From positions 13,315,039 through 13,379,038 of the forward strand of contig NC_049994.1 of NCBI RefSeq assembly GCF_000003815.2: 64,000 bases of DNA, read 5' to 3'. Positions 24,950 through 39,100 of the stretch are shown here, in pieces. Source of the stretch: Branchiostoma floridae (taxonomy: Eukaryota > Chordata > Leptocardii > Amphioxiformes > Branchiostomatidae). Under the pieces are notes generated by a model. The model was not told where the DNA came from. It was given only the letters and a program-made list of their open reading frames with translations, and made no database searches. Position 1 is the stretch's first letter; each line of letters begins with the position of its first letter. Position numbers and translations under genes: made by a program.

Positions 24950-26598
24950 CTACTCGTTTGTAACCTTGACCTTATTAGTTTTGTTACTGTACAAGTTGTC
25001 AGGACCCCCGCTTAGGTCCTTCAGGCCGGCTACAACCCGCTTATACTTCACCCACGGCATGTACCAGTAGTCTCTGGGGAAGCAGTACTCCGGTGACAGG
25101 ATCCTGGTGGGCGGGTGGTCTACGAAGTACCTGTTTAAGTAACTCTCGTCATGCCAAATGGCTTCTACACCGTTGATGTTGTCCTCCGCTCTGGTCTTCG
25201 CGCATATTTCCGTCAGCTTTAGCATGGATTCCCTGTTACCCCCATACAGACCCCCTGCGAAGTACATCTCCCCTTCGGTTGGCGCTACATATGCTTTACT
25301 GTCAGTGTTTGTTTCGTAAGGGAAGGAGTATCTGTTCTTCCAGTAGTACCCTGGATGAAGTGTACCGACCAAATCGCCGAGAGCTTCCGCGCCGAATTTT
25401 CCAACGAATCTGAAGTCCACATTCATGCAGAAAACGTAGTTTAAATCTTCGTTTCTTCTCAGTACGAGTTTGTTGATCGCTTCCATCTTCAACATCGGGG
25501 TGCCTTTTGACAAGTTTTCATTCAAAGAAATCACGGAGACAGTCCGCTTTTTCTTGAGTGGTATTTCTGGAACTTTCTTTGAACCATCGGTGATTACGAA
25601 GTACATCACCTTTTGGCCAGGCATGAAATGTTCTTCTGCAGTTTTAAGAAAGTCCTCTACATACGCAAAATACCCTCCCATGGCTACTGTGATCAAACCC
25701 ACGGTAAGGGTTTTCTTGGGGAACTGTCTGTCGGCTTTGTCATAGTCCACGGTGTCGTCCCAGACTACGGGAGCGCCCCAGGCACCGTACGTCGGGCGGG
25801 AGCGGCGTAGGAACCAGCTGTCCAGGAACCAGGGGTGCATTGTCAGGAGAACTGGGGATGGAAAATAGCAGTGTTATGGTTATACATTGCATCATGTTTT
25901 GTTACCTGGGCCCCCCTTGTAGCCTGTGTATACACAATCTGTCACTGACTGGCGGCGACAAGAGTCGGGACTAGGTGCGCGATTTTAGTCAGGGTAGGCC
26001 CCCTTGGAAATCAGCAAAAAATGTTGAAGGGGCCACCCAAGTGTCTCCAAGATGGAATGAATAAATTCAAAATGTGCTTCATTCATTATGTGCGTAAAGC
26101 TCCGACTTAAACTGCAAGCAAGTAGACAATGTACGTTCTCTCCATTTCATTTCTACTTTTATTTCATTACATCATGATCCATGAAGACTGTATGATATGG
26201 TTATGATAAGACTTTAGAAATTTGATATAATTTCATCATTGTATGATTCATTATGTTGTTATCATAATATCATTCTATCTTATTCTATTACATCATAGCA
26301 AGGAAATTACAATAGTCGTTCCATACTGCAATGTCAACTATTGTACGCTACAGAAAATTTAACACATGTAACGTTACAAGTACATTCCGAATTCATACAT
26401 TTCATTTTCAATATGCAGTGCAAGTCAAAACTCCTTTGATTCTTCGACCATTGACTGAATGATACTAACTGTTTTAGCTGAACTAAAACCTATCTACAGG
26501 TGTCAGCCTATGACCTCACCTATGACGATCGTGACGGCCAGCAGCAGCAGAAAAAGCCGCCTACTGCGCAGATGCGAGGCGACCTGGATGTCTACCAT
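24950..26598 (-). CDS. GT6-family glycosyltransferase (ABO/GBGT1-like), 326 aa
   Basis: Coding exons are 26598-26520 (79 nt) and 25851-24950 (902 nt), joined in phase 1. Exon 1 encodes a short basic cytosolic end and a signal anchor (RRLFLLLLAVTIVI), typical of a Golgi type II enzyme. Exon 2 holds the catalytic domain: YFVITDG, YVFCMNVDF, GTLHPGYY, GLYGG, IEAIWHDESYLNRYF-like and LSPEYCFP blocks as in ABO and Forssman synthase. The family transfers Gal or GalNAc in alpha-1,3 linkage; the donor cannot be told from sequence here. The DXD metal site reads N-V-D (about residues 170-172). The start is chosen for its strong context (GCCATGG) and the anchor. It is compact: vertebrate homologues usually have more introns. 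Confidence 0.9.
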
Positions 26599-26730
26599 GG
26601 CGTCTGTAGTTTGTCCTGTCACTGCGCAATTGCCTGAAAATAAAAATGACGCCGTATTTTCTTGTTAATAACCGCCAATAAAATTAATTTAAATTAATGA
26701 CATGAATATCAAAAGGTTACACAGATTAAG

Positions 26731-26885
26731 TAGCCTATATAGCAGGCTCTCGGGGCCTTTTCCGTCTTTTTTTTTGGCTCATGATAACGTTACACTTTTG
26801 CTAGCCATTTCTTTTGTACTGGGTCGCTAGACCATATTGGCTACGAAGACGGAAAAAGGCCCCCAAGAGCCTGCTATGGAGGCTA
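26731..26885. mobile_element. Short inverted-repeat element (MITE-like)
   Basis: The left end, tagcctatatagcaggctct followed by cggggccttttccgtctt, is the inverted match of the right end, aagacggaaaaaggccccca then agagcctgctatggaggcta. It is about 155 bp with arms of about 38 bp, and it has no coding capacity. Confidence 0.82.
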
Positions 26886-27349
26886 CAGATTCACAAGGAA
26901 AACTATCATCATAATCGTTGCTCGTTACGTTTTCGGGATATTATTCATTATGCATTAATTTTTTTCAATTACTGAATACCTGTGCTACTAGGGTCATTTG
27001 TACTACATGATCACATATCAGTGCTGCCCCCTGGCAGATTGGTAACAAACTACACTGGACCTAACGTTATATGCAAGCGCACTCCTTTGTCAATTTGTCA
27101 ATGCCTTCCATGTCTGCGTAGCTACGTAGGGCGTAGTTATAAAATAAAGCAATTTAGGAAGTGCCATGTGAATTATGTTAGTACTTTACACATTTTTAAA
27201 CTAGCCTATTGCCTTTCTGCTTTGCTTGGTTGTTGTTTTTGCGAACGCCGCAAGTTGTTGGGCCGGACGTGGAGTTGCATCATGTCGACAATTACAAGTA
27301 ATCTATTATATGGATTTTCAATCATACTACAGATAGGGGAGTCGAAAGG

Positions 27350-27580
27350 ATAACGTCCGACCTCTAGATGTAGATACTTTTGTCATATACAGTACTTGGA
27401 TGGGAGACCACCAAGGAAGACTGGACGTTGTAGCCCGACCAAGAATTCACGAACTTTCGGGAGGCGGACGTAAAACGGAGGTCCCGTGTTCGAGGATGTG
27501 CCTCGAAAACGTAAATCAGCCTAATTACTAAATAAAATGGGTACCTACTGGCTGCAAATAATACACCAGATGTACATCTG
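27350..27580 (+). repeat. 5S-rRNA-derived SINE, copy 2
   Basis: The segment gtacttggatgggagaccac at 27394 is the conserved 3' half of 5S rRNA. It is followed by gacgttgtagcc (5S 3' end), the shared body (aggtcccgtgttcgaggatg) and gggtacctactggctgcaaa. It is 5' truncated, since the upstream half of 5S is missing. Confidence 0.78.
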
Positions 27581-27736
27581 ACGCTACATGTAGAGTAATA
27601 GCGGCGTCATAACGTCCTTGGTGCAATTCAATATCAGACAATAGATTTGTAACAGCTGAGCAACCCGCAGAAAAAGCCGACTACACCAGCTAACGGTACA
27701 CTCAATACAACTTGTGTCAAATCTGAAAATCCTTAC

Positions 27737-27880
27737 CTGGTTTCTAGCCATTCTTACCTTACGTGTGCTCATACATACGGCGTTTGCAGACCGATATTTT
27801 ACAGCTAACGGTGCAGGTCAACATTGCGTGGCAAATACGCAGCTCTGGCACAAAAACAGTCCGCCATCTTGATTGGGTCA
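27737..27880 (-). promoter_or_regulatory. Probable untranslated first exon and promoter of the GT6 gene
   Basis: A strong donor on minus (AAACCAG|GTAAGG, GT at 27736-27735) could end a noncoding first exon. Just upstream lie a perfect YY1-type word CCGCCATCTTG (27861-27871) and an ATTGG box (27872-27876). A plus-read TGACCTCTGACCT (27890-27902), then TGACCTTGAA, give nuclear-receptor half-sites. Exon and TSS positions are inferred. Confidence 0.45.
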
Positions 27881-30182
27881 TCAGGTTGTTGACCTCTGAC
27901 CTTGAACACGTGCCCATGGCAACCTTAAGGGCCTAGGTGTGGTCTGTGTTTGATCAAGGATATTATGGTTTGACCAAGGACTAAGGCCGTACCATTTTAA
28001 TTTCTTGTTTCTCGAATATTGAAGCCGGGCGACGAAGTATAATACGAGACTTGTTTATATTTTGTTACAATTCAATACGTACAAAAAAGTTAAATTTGCA
28101 ACTTTCAATGGCAAACTACCATGGAAATGACTTTCAATGCATTGAAAAATAATTTCTAAAACTGCTTTACTGCTGTGCTATGCAAAACTATAAGCATTTG
28201 GGGCTAATTTATATCTTAACTTGTACATGTGATCTTTTTTTAAATTAGAAATGAAGATGTGAATCTGAAAACAGAACACCCAATCCGTGTAAGAGTAGAA
28301 CAAAATTTACTCAAGGTTTGGCCTGATTTTAATAGCCCTTTGGGTACTGTCCCTATAGATTTGCTTGGAGATAACAGAAGGGGTGTTTGCATTCATGTCA
28401 TTCTTTTGTAACAAAATCAAATTATAAACTTGAAGCTGTGACAGTCTGTAGCCCTATTAACTACCATCACTCACAGTCTCACACACTCACTCTCCGGTTT
28501 AACGTGATCATACAAACAATGACAGAGAAACCCACAGTCATTCTATACACATTTTATTGGGAAGACTTCTGTTGTTTGGGCCCCATTCCTTACAAGTATA
28601 CCTGGAGATACAGTGTACATATCTTCCAAATGAACAGGTTAAAAACTCCTATGGACAAAATTATGATTTATTCTGCAGCATTGCAACTTACAGGCTATTA
28701 ATAATCGACCACTAGGGTGAAATATTGCAAATATCTATACAAATATACAGCTCCTTGCCTCGTAGACAAGATATTTCTTCATGTTCATCATTAAGGCATC
28801 TTTAGAGTCTTGGAGCAACCTAATGTTATCACATGATATGTTCCTTAAAACACTACATTTAAGAGAAAGGATGTACGTAAAACCAAATGCTTCAGTTTGG
28901 CCACAGGTACATTTACATATTTCTATAAATCATAATTAGCACCATCTGTTAAATGGACACTTGTGTCACTGACAAAAGAAAGTGGATGTTATCTGAAACG
29001 TCTGACCATTTCCAAAGCCATATCCAGTTGCTTGAGTAATTACTACTCGGCGTACACTAGTGTATTAATGAAGCTGTCTTAACATCCAACCATATTACAA
29101 CTGGATAACAAGAATACCAAGTCAGCAAACAGATCCTAAAAAAACATTACTAATACAGCATGTGTCAATGGGAGGAAAAGGTGTACAGTGAGCATACATA
29201 TTGTGAAGGGAAATGAAGGAAAATGAACAAAAATGTACATTTATTACATGATAACTGGCTTAATGTTACCTGTGTCTTTCTTAAACAAAAGACAGATAAC
29301 AAAATGTCACCATGTCTTTACTTTCATCAACTTAAAAAAAACTGTGACCTGTACATAGGTCTACATACAAATTTTCAGGCAAATTTCACTTTTATGTTCT
29401 CCCCCATCCTTTGTATAGTAAGACCGTTATGTAAGTTGTTTTCATCATTAGTTTTTGCCTATTTTACTTGTATGTGCACAGATGGCCTAGTTTGGCACCA
29501 GTAACAGTGTTAGTCGTATGGCAGAGGGGGAACCATTTAACATAGAATACAACCTTAATCACTTGAGCATTCAGAATAAAACCAAAGAGTATTGAGAAGT
29601 ATTACAATGGTTGTACCTGAAAACATTTGATAAGAACTGTCATTTTACATAGGAAACGGACATATTCTTTCCTTTCATTTTTCAACATGTTATTCATTCT
29701 GCAGTCTATCTATCTATTCTCGAACCATACAGTCTGGATACAGAAACAGTCACATATGGAGCCTTGTTAGAAAACCAATGACTTCCTTGATAATAATTGT
29801 CTCATTTCTGCAGTCCCCTTTCTTGTATGTCCTGCACTTAAATCCTGACCAGTACAAACTTGTCTTTCTCTTGTTCTTTAATTCTTCTTTCAATCTTGTT
29901 CTTTCCTCCTTCTCTTATTCTTTCACTTCTCTTGTTTTCACTCATTGCAAGGCATCATGAGACATTTTACCTTCTGTTGTTTCTCTTCCATCCACCTTGC
30001 ATCATTTTCTTCCCTTTATGGCAACACCTCAGGGACTGAGGCATTTTTGCAAGAGATGTCCTCTTTTCAACAGTATATTTTCTGACATCTCTTATTCATT
30101 AGGCCTAGAGACTATACTTCAACACTTGAAGTCTTTCTGAACAGCCTTTTCTCTCTCGCAGTAGTTTTCTGTGTGTAGTTGT
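27880..30182. other. Intergenic/3' UTR region downstream of the SLC25 gene
   Basis: No gene was recognised. On the minus strand AATAAA words occur at about 28552-28557 and near 28670, so the carrier gene's 3' UTR may reach about 28.5 kb. The rest is AT-rich single-copy-looking sequence. Confidence 0.45.
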
Positions 30183-33100
30183 TCATTCCCAGGCAGCGAG
30201 CTCTGCTCTCTTTTGCTCGTTTCTTCTCCTGAAGAAGGATTTGAAGCCTTCGTAACAGCTGATCATGATGGCACAGGCCGGCGCAACTTTCACTACCCTG
30301 GGGGTCAGACCTGGAGAGGGGTGGGGTGAAGAAATAGAAGAAAAGTCTTAGTACAATACTAAACTTTCTTCCGACGCAAAGGTATACATGGATAAAATTT
30401 TCAACGACTACAGTCGCCTTCTTCAGGATCAACTTTCTCAGTATTAATCCTGAAGAAGGCGACAGTGGTTGTTGACTTTTAGCTAGTAGTGTTGGAAGAA
30501 AGTTTAGCATTGTACTATGATTACTGCAAACTCAGATGAGCTTCCATGATCAGAAGAAAATTCTGTCACCTGGTTACCTGCAATTACATATGTTTAACTG
30601 CCCATTTCTAGGTTTTTCTGCATTTGTCTCGTGCTGGGGCTTAACGTCCTTTTCCTATAGGGGGCTAGCAGAGCCTGTCTAGGACGTATGGGTAACCCTC
30701 CCTTTAGCCACTATCCAATCTCCACCCCCTCATTTAAGATCACAGAGTGGGAATGTTCAAACCTAACCCGGGACTGGAAAAAATGGTACATTCAGGCCTC
30801 ACACCGTGTCAAGGCAGAAGGGTCTGGGAATCCCAGATCTGGTTAACCATAACACATAATCAGTGTCAAGTAATGTCCAAAAATCATGAAAATCTGATAT
30901 CCAATGTCTTACCTGCAAAGAGTGCCTTGGGCCCATTCTGCATCCATAACCTCCTCATGAGTATAAATGTGCTGGATGACTGGGGAGCCCCTGTGGGAAA
31001 ACATAACAGTTGTGGTAAGAGTTACAGAGTCTGACTTTTATCCTATGAAACTCTTCTAAAAAAAGCAGGCCAATCCAAAGCTACATATAAGCTAATAATA
31101 TCTGTATCTATATAGCAGGTATGACTGTGCTTCAGCATAACACACCAGCTTCACAGGCACGCAAGTTATTGTTTTTAGTTGACACTTAGTACTGGCATTA
31201 GTAGTTGAGACAAACAAAATCTCTTGTTTCTCAAGGAATATTTCTCAAATCAAAGTTTTAAAAACAACAAAAAGAGAGAGAAAAAGGGTGAAACACAAAA
31301 AAAGACCAGCCCCCATGAGAAACAAGCGACCTTGTAGGTAAGTTTTGTGATGTTTAGAAAGAAAAGTGACCGTACAGTGCAGCCTCTCCTGTTGTATACA
31401 GAGGCAGTTGATGAAGGCAAGACTGCGACCACAGGCTTGGTAACAGTCTACATGGGAGGGAGGGAGTTAGCACCGAAAAGCATTAGGAAGCTGAGTGGGT
31501 GTTATGATACCAAAATGATCAAGCTAGCATGGCTCATCAGACAGAGCAAGGCTCATGATACAAATGCACTTTATGTCTTTTTTTTAATGTTGGATTCAAA
31601 ATTACAGCATATGGTAATGACAATTGAAGCAATATTTTTGCTTGTAAAATTTTGTATGTTGTATGCAAGTTGTCAATTATTTTTCAGCATATTTGACTCT
31701 GAAGGATGTATATGATTGTTTTAGGGCCTGTAGAGCTACATGTTGCGATAAATTCTTTTTCTTGTTGTTTAAAAGATTCTCAATGATTCTACCATATTTT
31801 TTTTGGATTGATGATAATGGCAAATTTTGTTTGGTGGCACATGAAATTCCCCCTCTCACAAATAAAAATATCTTCAGACTATAATTCAGTACAAGGGGTA
31901 AACAGATCAGACACTGATTGACAACTACAAAGTAAAGAAAAACAAAACAACCAAAAGAAGCATAAGATGTTAGTTTTAGCAAGAACAACTGTACAGAGAG
32001 TGGGAATTGTTTCCATACGTTGCATGGTCTCCATCTCCCCCAGCTCTATCTGTCGGTGAGTCTTGATGACATCAAATGGTAAAGTCAGGACTGCTGCAAT
32101 CTGGGGAAAATATCGGATACTGCAGTTCATCTCAGAACATGGACTGGAAATATTGACATCATCAAATCCTGACTTGTGGCATCCTTACCATACCACAGTT
32201 AGTCTTAGATTAGTTAGAATCAAGTCTAGTATTTCCAAAATGTTGGAAGATTCATCTTTTTTAATTACAGTGATACAGATTACTTGGCACTTAGCTTACT
32301 CCCATACAGAACAAAATTCCTAGCCCCAAAGAACTGTCAAAATACATGTATCAGAGAAGCCAAGATACATCATTTAAAAAAATGCCCTCCCTCTTAGCAA
32401 AACACATGATTTAGACAAGAACTGTTGACAAAAGATGCTCAAACTATGATGTAGTAATACCGAAATGTGTCAAGATCATATAAGATCTAGCAAAAGTTTT
32501 CAAATGTCATACTATACTCACTGTTCCTGAGGTAGCTCCAGCAAAGAATGACATGACTAAGGTAGGTTCTTCTGTGTGGTACACTTCACATAACTGGAAC
32601 TTAAAGTACTCGTAGTTCAACCAGTAGAGTGCTGGGGAAAGGGAGGAAGAAGACAACAAGATCAGAAACCTTCAGACAAAACAATCACCAAAATGTATTC
32701 GGTACCAAGCACCAAAAGCAGCAAAAATCAGAACATTTTTCAACCCGATCACGTAATGAGCCCTGGTGCTTAACCCATGGTCGTATGATCATAGCAAATA
32801 TGGTAATACTGTGAAGGGTATTAGATGTAAGACAATGAAATCATTCTCCGTTAACTAACATTTATGACACCATGCAATGTGATTTCCTATGTGTACATAT
32901 TGTACATGATGTATATATATATATACGATGCACATTTGTAAATTTGTAACCATTTTGCTATGTCAATGATAGTGCTTTTATATTGACAATGTTTACTACA
33001 ATGATTTTATATGTAACATGTATTGTTCTTTCCCAGGGCTAGCCCTTGGCAATAGCCTATGGCTAGTTGGGCAGCCCTGGCTGTCTGTAAACAGCCGAAT

Positions 33101-36100
33101 GAATAAATAAAAAATGAAATCATATACTACCACAATGCAATCAATAAAGCGACAACAGGGGTATGATTGAACAAATTCTTCCAAACTTTGTTCTGTATAC
33201 TTTCATCTTAAGTAAGAAGATTCACACACTTACTCAGATCATATACATCTTTATCATACAAGATACTTTCAACATAAGATATTTACCTGAGAATGGAACA
33301 TCCCTGAGTACGGTAGGTCCCCAGCCCCTGTACAGGGACAGTATACCTCCACTCTGTACAGAACTTCTGATACACGACTTCAGCTCTGGGGAGGACACAC
33401 AAAACAGTAAGACTTTAGAATATCAGGTCTCTTTCAATATTTACAGCAGTTATATACATGACCATATACTGTATAATAGATCATACAATTGCTATCTCAG
33501 TACTTTACAGAAATGTGGCAAAATCCAGTTACATTCTGTTCACTACATACATACAAGGCTCCCATATTCACGTGAAGGAGTGAGTATGGAAGGCCCGGTA
33601 AACTACTATGTACATGTAGATAGGATGGCACCTGGGCTAATCTGGCTAACCTATTTTAACCCAATAGTAATCCTTACTATACTAAATTGAAAGCATCTGG
33701 TTATGTGTAACAACTCATTTGGTATGTTTATAAGCACATTAAAATGAATTACCTTGGTATGTAAGTTTCTTGGACTGCATTTTTGTTCTTATCAACTCCA
33801 AAGGGCTGATGGCAGTCACCGCAATTACTGCAGGTACATGGGGGAAAAAAAGGTATTAAACTCTACAGATCATTTCACATCTGCAATATGTACCTGTATG
33901 TAAGTACCTGAGTTATTGTGTACGGTCAGAACTGTTCAAAAGAAATATCTATGTATGATCAATTGATCGATGATATGTTTGATTTACTCAAGAACGACAA
34001 ACCACCAAGTTGGTAATGTGACAGATCTTTCCTTCACATCATGTTACAAAGTCATCTACAGTTTAAACTATTACTATGACTGTTATATGACAACACTACA
34101 CTCTCATTTCATCTTATGAGAGTTCAACACAAACAAAAAACACAGTTTACAATTTCCAGCGATGATTTATGATTAATGATTGTGGTAATGAACTTACTCC
34201 TTGCGATGCTGCCTGCCACTATCGGCACCGTGTAGTTTTTCTTCCCCGGCACAAACCCCATGGCTTCCTTCAGGTTATCGTACGCGGTGAAGTACACCAC
34301 TGTCGCAGGTACCGCCATTATGCTGTACACAAGGAAATAAGAGGTAAAAATCTCAAATCTTCTGGCAAACTATACCTTCTCGTCCTTGCTTCACATAAGC
34401 TTTCAGAAGAGAAACTGTCTCGTATTTATACATATATCAGTGCATGTTTCACTAGTTCATCTTGAACCTTTCTAAATAAGGGTATAAAGAAATGCCTAAC
34501 ATTAAATAACAAACCATCAGGACATAATGCTCTTGCAGGATGGGTGGATATGATTTCAGATAAAGTACAGTGCATTTGAATATATTTGGCAGCGAACTTC
34601 AGTCTTCTATGCACTGGTGGCCTCATGACCATATCATGTTGCAAAATGACAACTGACATAAGAGGACAATGTGAACTCTCTACATGTATATCAAAGAATA
34701 AAATGGGATATACCCCAGGAGAGCTACATATACAAATATAGAGTTGACTATAGAGATACATGCACGTTACTACAGAGAATTTGTAATAAAAACTTTAAAA
34801 AGCAAACAATTCAATTCTCTTGCACAGTTTGCACTACAAGTTTGTGACAATCTACTATGTATATAATCAACCTTTCTGTATGTTAATTGAGCACTACTGC
34901 ACTAGTATGCTGCTTTCATTACTGGGGAAACTGAGGTAGAACTTACAGAGTCGGTGGCAGCCCACTCCACAGAGACCTGAGGCCTTCATTTCTGGAGATC
35001 TGTACAAAGGCATCCTGTAGGAAGAGGTCAGGGTTGTACATGTTCAGAATCAGATACTCCACACTTTAACTTAAACTATAAATTCACATTTTAAAAAAAT
35101 CCTACAGACAATGCTAAATTCTAAACTAGTGCTCTGTATCAGAATTTGAAATGATTTGGGCTTTTTTCCCAACTGACCTAACATAGATTCCTCTAGCTCT
35201 TTTTGACAAGTACAATGAACAGTCTAAGGACTGCAACCCTTTCCAGTAGCATGCATGTCGGGTAAGTGACTCCTGACATCTAGGTCCAGATTAAGAGTCA
35301 TCACTGCCAGTAACCACTGTACTATATAACACTGTACAAACTGTAACATATTCAATCTTTTGACATCAATGACTAACTTGATATTATCTTAAATGACATT
35401 CACAGAAGATCTATATGATTATGAACACAAGTTGTGATGTAATCATTTACAGAACTCACCAGTGTCCCATTGAATTTCCCCGGCATCCTGTACCAGGGTT
35501 TTAAGGAGGATGTGCTGTTCCCATTGAGGCACACACACAGGTGGTCCATCAATCCATTACAGTATAGGAAACAGTTTCCTACAGGCAGGAAAACACATGT
35601 AGGATATAAACACCAGCATACATGAACCAGGGTTATCACCAGGTAGTGGTGCGTACCTAAACTCAATTTCAGGTTCAGGTCCGGATTCAGGTCCAGCAGT
35701 TCAGGTTCAGGTCTGGACTTATAAGTCCGGACCTGAACCCATCATTGCATATTATGTGCATTTTTTTTTAGGGGGAGGGGGGATGGTGCATATAAAATTG
35801 CATGTTAGCATGACTTGAAATGCAATGTGAAAAATACATGAAAATAATATACAGCCAGTGTAAACACGAAATGTGTTTTGTCTTTTTTCACTGCAAATTG
35901 CACTGTCTATGGAAGGTTTTAGATGGTTAAGAACAAAATAAGGGAATGTAAGTGACAGTTTGCTTTTTGCAAGTCCGGACTTGGCTCCGGACATTTAGGT
36001 TTTTTTTTTTACTTGGACCTAAACATTTTTAGGTCCAAGTCCGGGCTTTAGGTACATACCACTATCACCAGGCTGTGACTTGGATCCCCTATGCTGTGAT

Positions 36101-39100
36101 TTGCATCCCTACGCTGTGATTTGGGCCCCTACGTTGTGTTTCAACCAGCAAAGGGGATTTTTATGTCGTATTGTAAGGCCATGTTGATTTGATTATATGG
36201 ATGGCATCCTCCGGGAACTCCAAAACTGATGCGAGCGAGCGAATAAAAAAAAAGTTTGGCCAAAAAAAAAAAGTTGCCTTCAGTATGAAATCAAAGTGGC
36301 CAGGAAGGTTGAACATAGGCCTAAACACCCATAGTTTGGTATCCCAACAGTTAGGTGTAGAGACCAGAACTTCATACGGGTGCAAAACATTTTTTTCTTC
36401 TTGGACCAATCCTAAAAAAACAGCCCTGGAAAAAAACCCCAGAGGAACAGGTTTCCCCAATTACAAAATGGACCCGCTATGTCGGCACCCATTTGGGGTC
36501 TACCGGGGGGGGGGGGGGGGGGAGGGGCCAAGAAGACAACAAGAGCGAAGTCAAGTAGACTTTATAGTCAATTGCACCAAGTTTCTACAGTCAAAGGTAC
36601 AGAGACAGCTAGCCTTTATTACATGGAGATGGGATTTTAAAATGCAGTGGGAGTGGAAATGGCCGAAAATTGGTGCGAGCGCGGATGTCATCCATATAAT
36701 CAAATCAACGTGGCCTAACAAAGGTAAAAAATACTGGCTTTATTTCACTAAATTTGGCCTTCAAAATGCATAAAATGGTGTTTGTGTGAGAGTTACAAAT
36801 CTAAAAACTTTGGAGGGAAAGATTCCCCCAGACACCCTACAATGCTTAGTGGCTTTGCTGCACTAAGGTGCCCCTATGCTGTGAAAAAATCCTGGTGAGA
36901 ACACTGCACGAACGAGCATGCACAAACATACAACATTGGCTAGCAGATTACTACTTTGTGAATGAATTCAATTATTTTGGGCCCTGAATAATACTTGTAA
37001 TGTTACAATTTACCTTTGGCAAAGGGTTTTTGCTGAGCTTGGAGACGGATTTTCACCACATCCAGAGGGGTGACTGGAAAATACAGAGCAACAAGAATGT
37101 TGTGTGAGAGTAATACATGTAAAGGTTTACCTGAAATCAAGTTTTTAAACTTAAGTTATGAAACATTTTACGACCCAGAATGTACAAGAAAATATGCTCT
37201 GTAAAAAAAATCACTGTTATGATACAGAACATGTGAATCAACCCCTGAAACACGTACTTTTGTAAGAACAGTTTAAGAAAGTCCTTGTCTTCCTTATTAA
37301 TGTATCAAAAGTACACATTCGTTGTTTGAAATGTTATTCAATAACCAGTACTGGTCATTGAGGCTCTTGTACAAATGTAGTATTGTTTGGGTGTAGTCTT
37401 TTATTTTACATTTCCATTTTGTCTCTCTGATCTATTAATTTCAACAACCAAAAAATCAATTTCATGTGATTTTGCAATGCAGAAACTACATTACAACACA
37501 GATTCATCACATCATGTGATGGAAAGAATCTAGGACCACTTTAAGCCCAGACATGGTGAATGTGGCACACAAAAATGTCACATCTTTAAATAGCCACATG
37601 GCCATGACACTGCTCTGATCAGTGTTTACATACGACATTAGGGGCAGGGACTGTTTGAGAGTTTACTCATTCTAAACTAGACTCTAATTGAACATTTTGT
37701 GGACACAAGTATTCAGCAAAGGTTTTCAACACAATTTAACTACTGTGATGTGGGTCAATATCGATCTTGTATTGGTTATACAAGTATATCTCACACTGTT
37801 GCCTGGAGAGGGAGAAGCAATAAGAAAAAAAAAGAAATATTATGCAAAGGGCTTGTATAATCTTTCCTCATCCTACATTTATGTGTTTTTTGGTTAAATC
37901 TGACTACATTTATTTCATGAAACTGTTTGACTTTGCACCAAGGTACAGATTGTCAGCTCTGTCTCTGTTTTCGTGTTGATTTTCTAATTCTTTTAAACTT
38001 TAAAGTCTGCGAGGCCTAATCCTCTACTGCTTCAACCAGCAGTAACTGGGACCATCTCAAAATGGAAGAAGGAATTTCACAGCACAGACAGGGCTATACG
38101 TAATACTACCAAATGGAGATGGTTGAGTAACAACTATTGATAAGGCAAAGATCAATACATGGCGTATCAGCTGTCTGCTGACCCACATTCCCTGTGTTGA
38201 CATCAGCTATGTACATGTGATGTTTGTTGTTTATGTTCAACCATAGAGGTTACAGAGATCAAGGATAAAAATTTTATGAAAAATTTACAAATTTAAGGAC
38301 TTTGACAAATTTTTCTGTTTTGCTTGCACTTGCATAAAATCGTATTACAAACAGTGCGTAATAAACAATTTGATAAATATCTTGTGTTATCATGCAGCTA
38401 TCCCAACAGTTACTTTTCTGAAAATGAGCAGTCAGACATTATAACTGTCAGCGGAACAGCACAGCTATACATAGATCATATAAAACAGACATTATGATCA
38501 TGAGCCAGACCTGACCCAGTTTTCCAGGCTGCCATGTGAGCAGAACATGTGTTTGTCCCAACATATGGGTCAGGAGTGAGGATCAACATGGGGTTTACAA
38601 GTATATACAATTTGGGGGGGATTGTGATGATGAGGACAGAGGTGAACCATCTTTTTAATAGTATCAGGTAAGTGAGAATACTGCAATGTGTAAATTTTAT
38701 ACATTTGATAACAAAAACATTTGATTTTATTCTTGATATGTATGGATACATGGAATTCTCCATTGGAATCCTGCCTGAGCCATATATATTATACAGTATG
38801 CAATAGTTCACATAACTACGATGTTTCTCAATTTCACCTTCAGAAATGGGCTTCTTCTTTCTTCTTTTCATGTTGTCGACCAAGAGGCCTTTACCTTTAA
38901 CACCTTTGCGCTCGCACATGCACAGTTACAGTTAACTCTGTGAAAGAGCTTATTCAAATCCTGTATCGAGACACTGAATGTTTTAAAATGGACTGCAGGA
39001 TGAAAGATCATCGACATCATCTTAGATGTGCGCAAAACCCCTTTATGCGCCGCAGACTGTTTCTGGTTTGAACCAGCTCCCACAGTAGGGCCTTGTCTGG

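Noticed and set aside
27394..27440. A functional 5S rRNA gene
   Set aside because: Only the 3' part of 5S is present, with mismatches, and it is joined to a SINE body shared with another locus.
36189..36773. 194-codon open frame on plus
   Set aside because: It runs through a TIR element with poly-G and poly-A tracts, and its composition is not protein-like.
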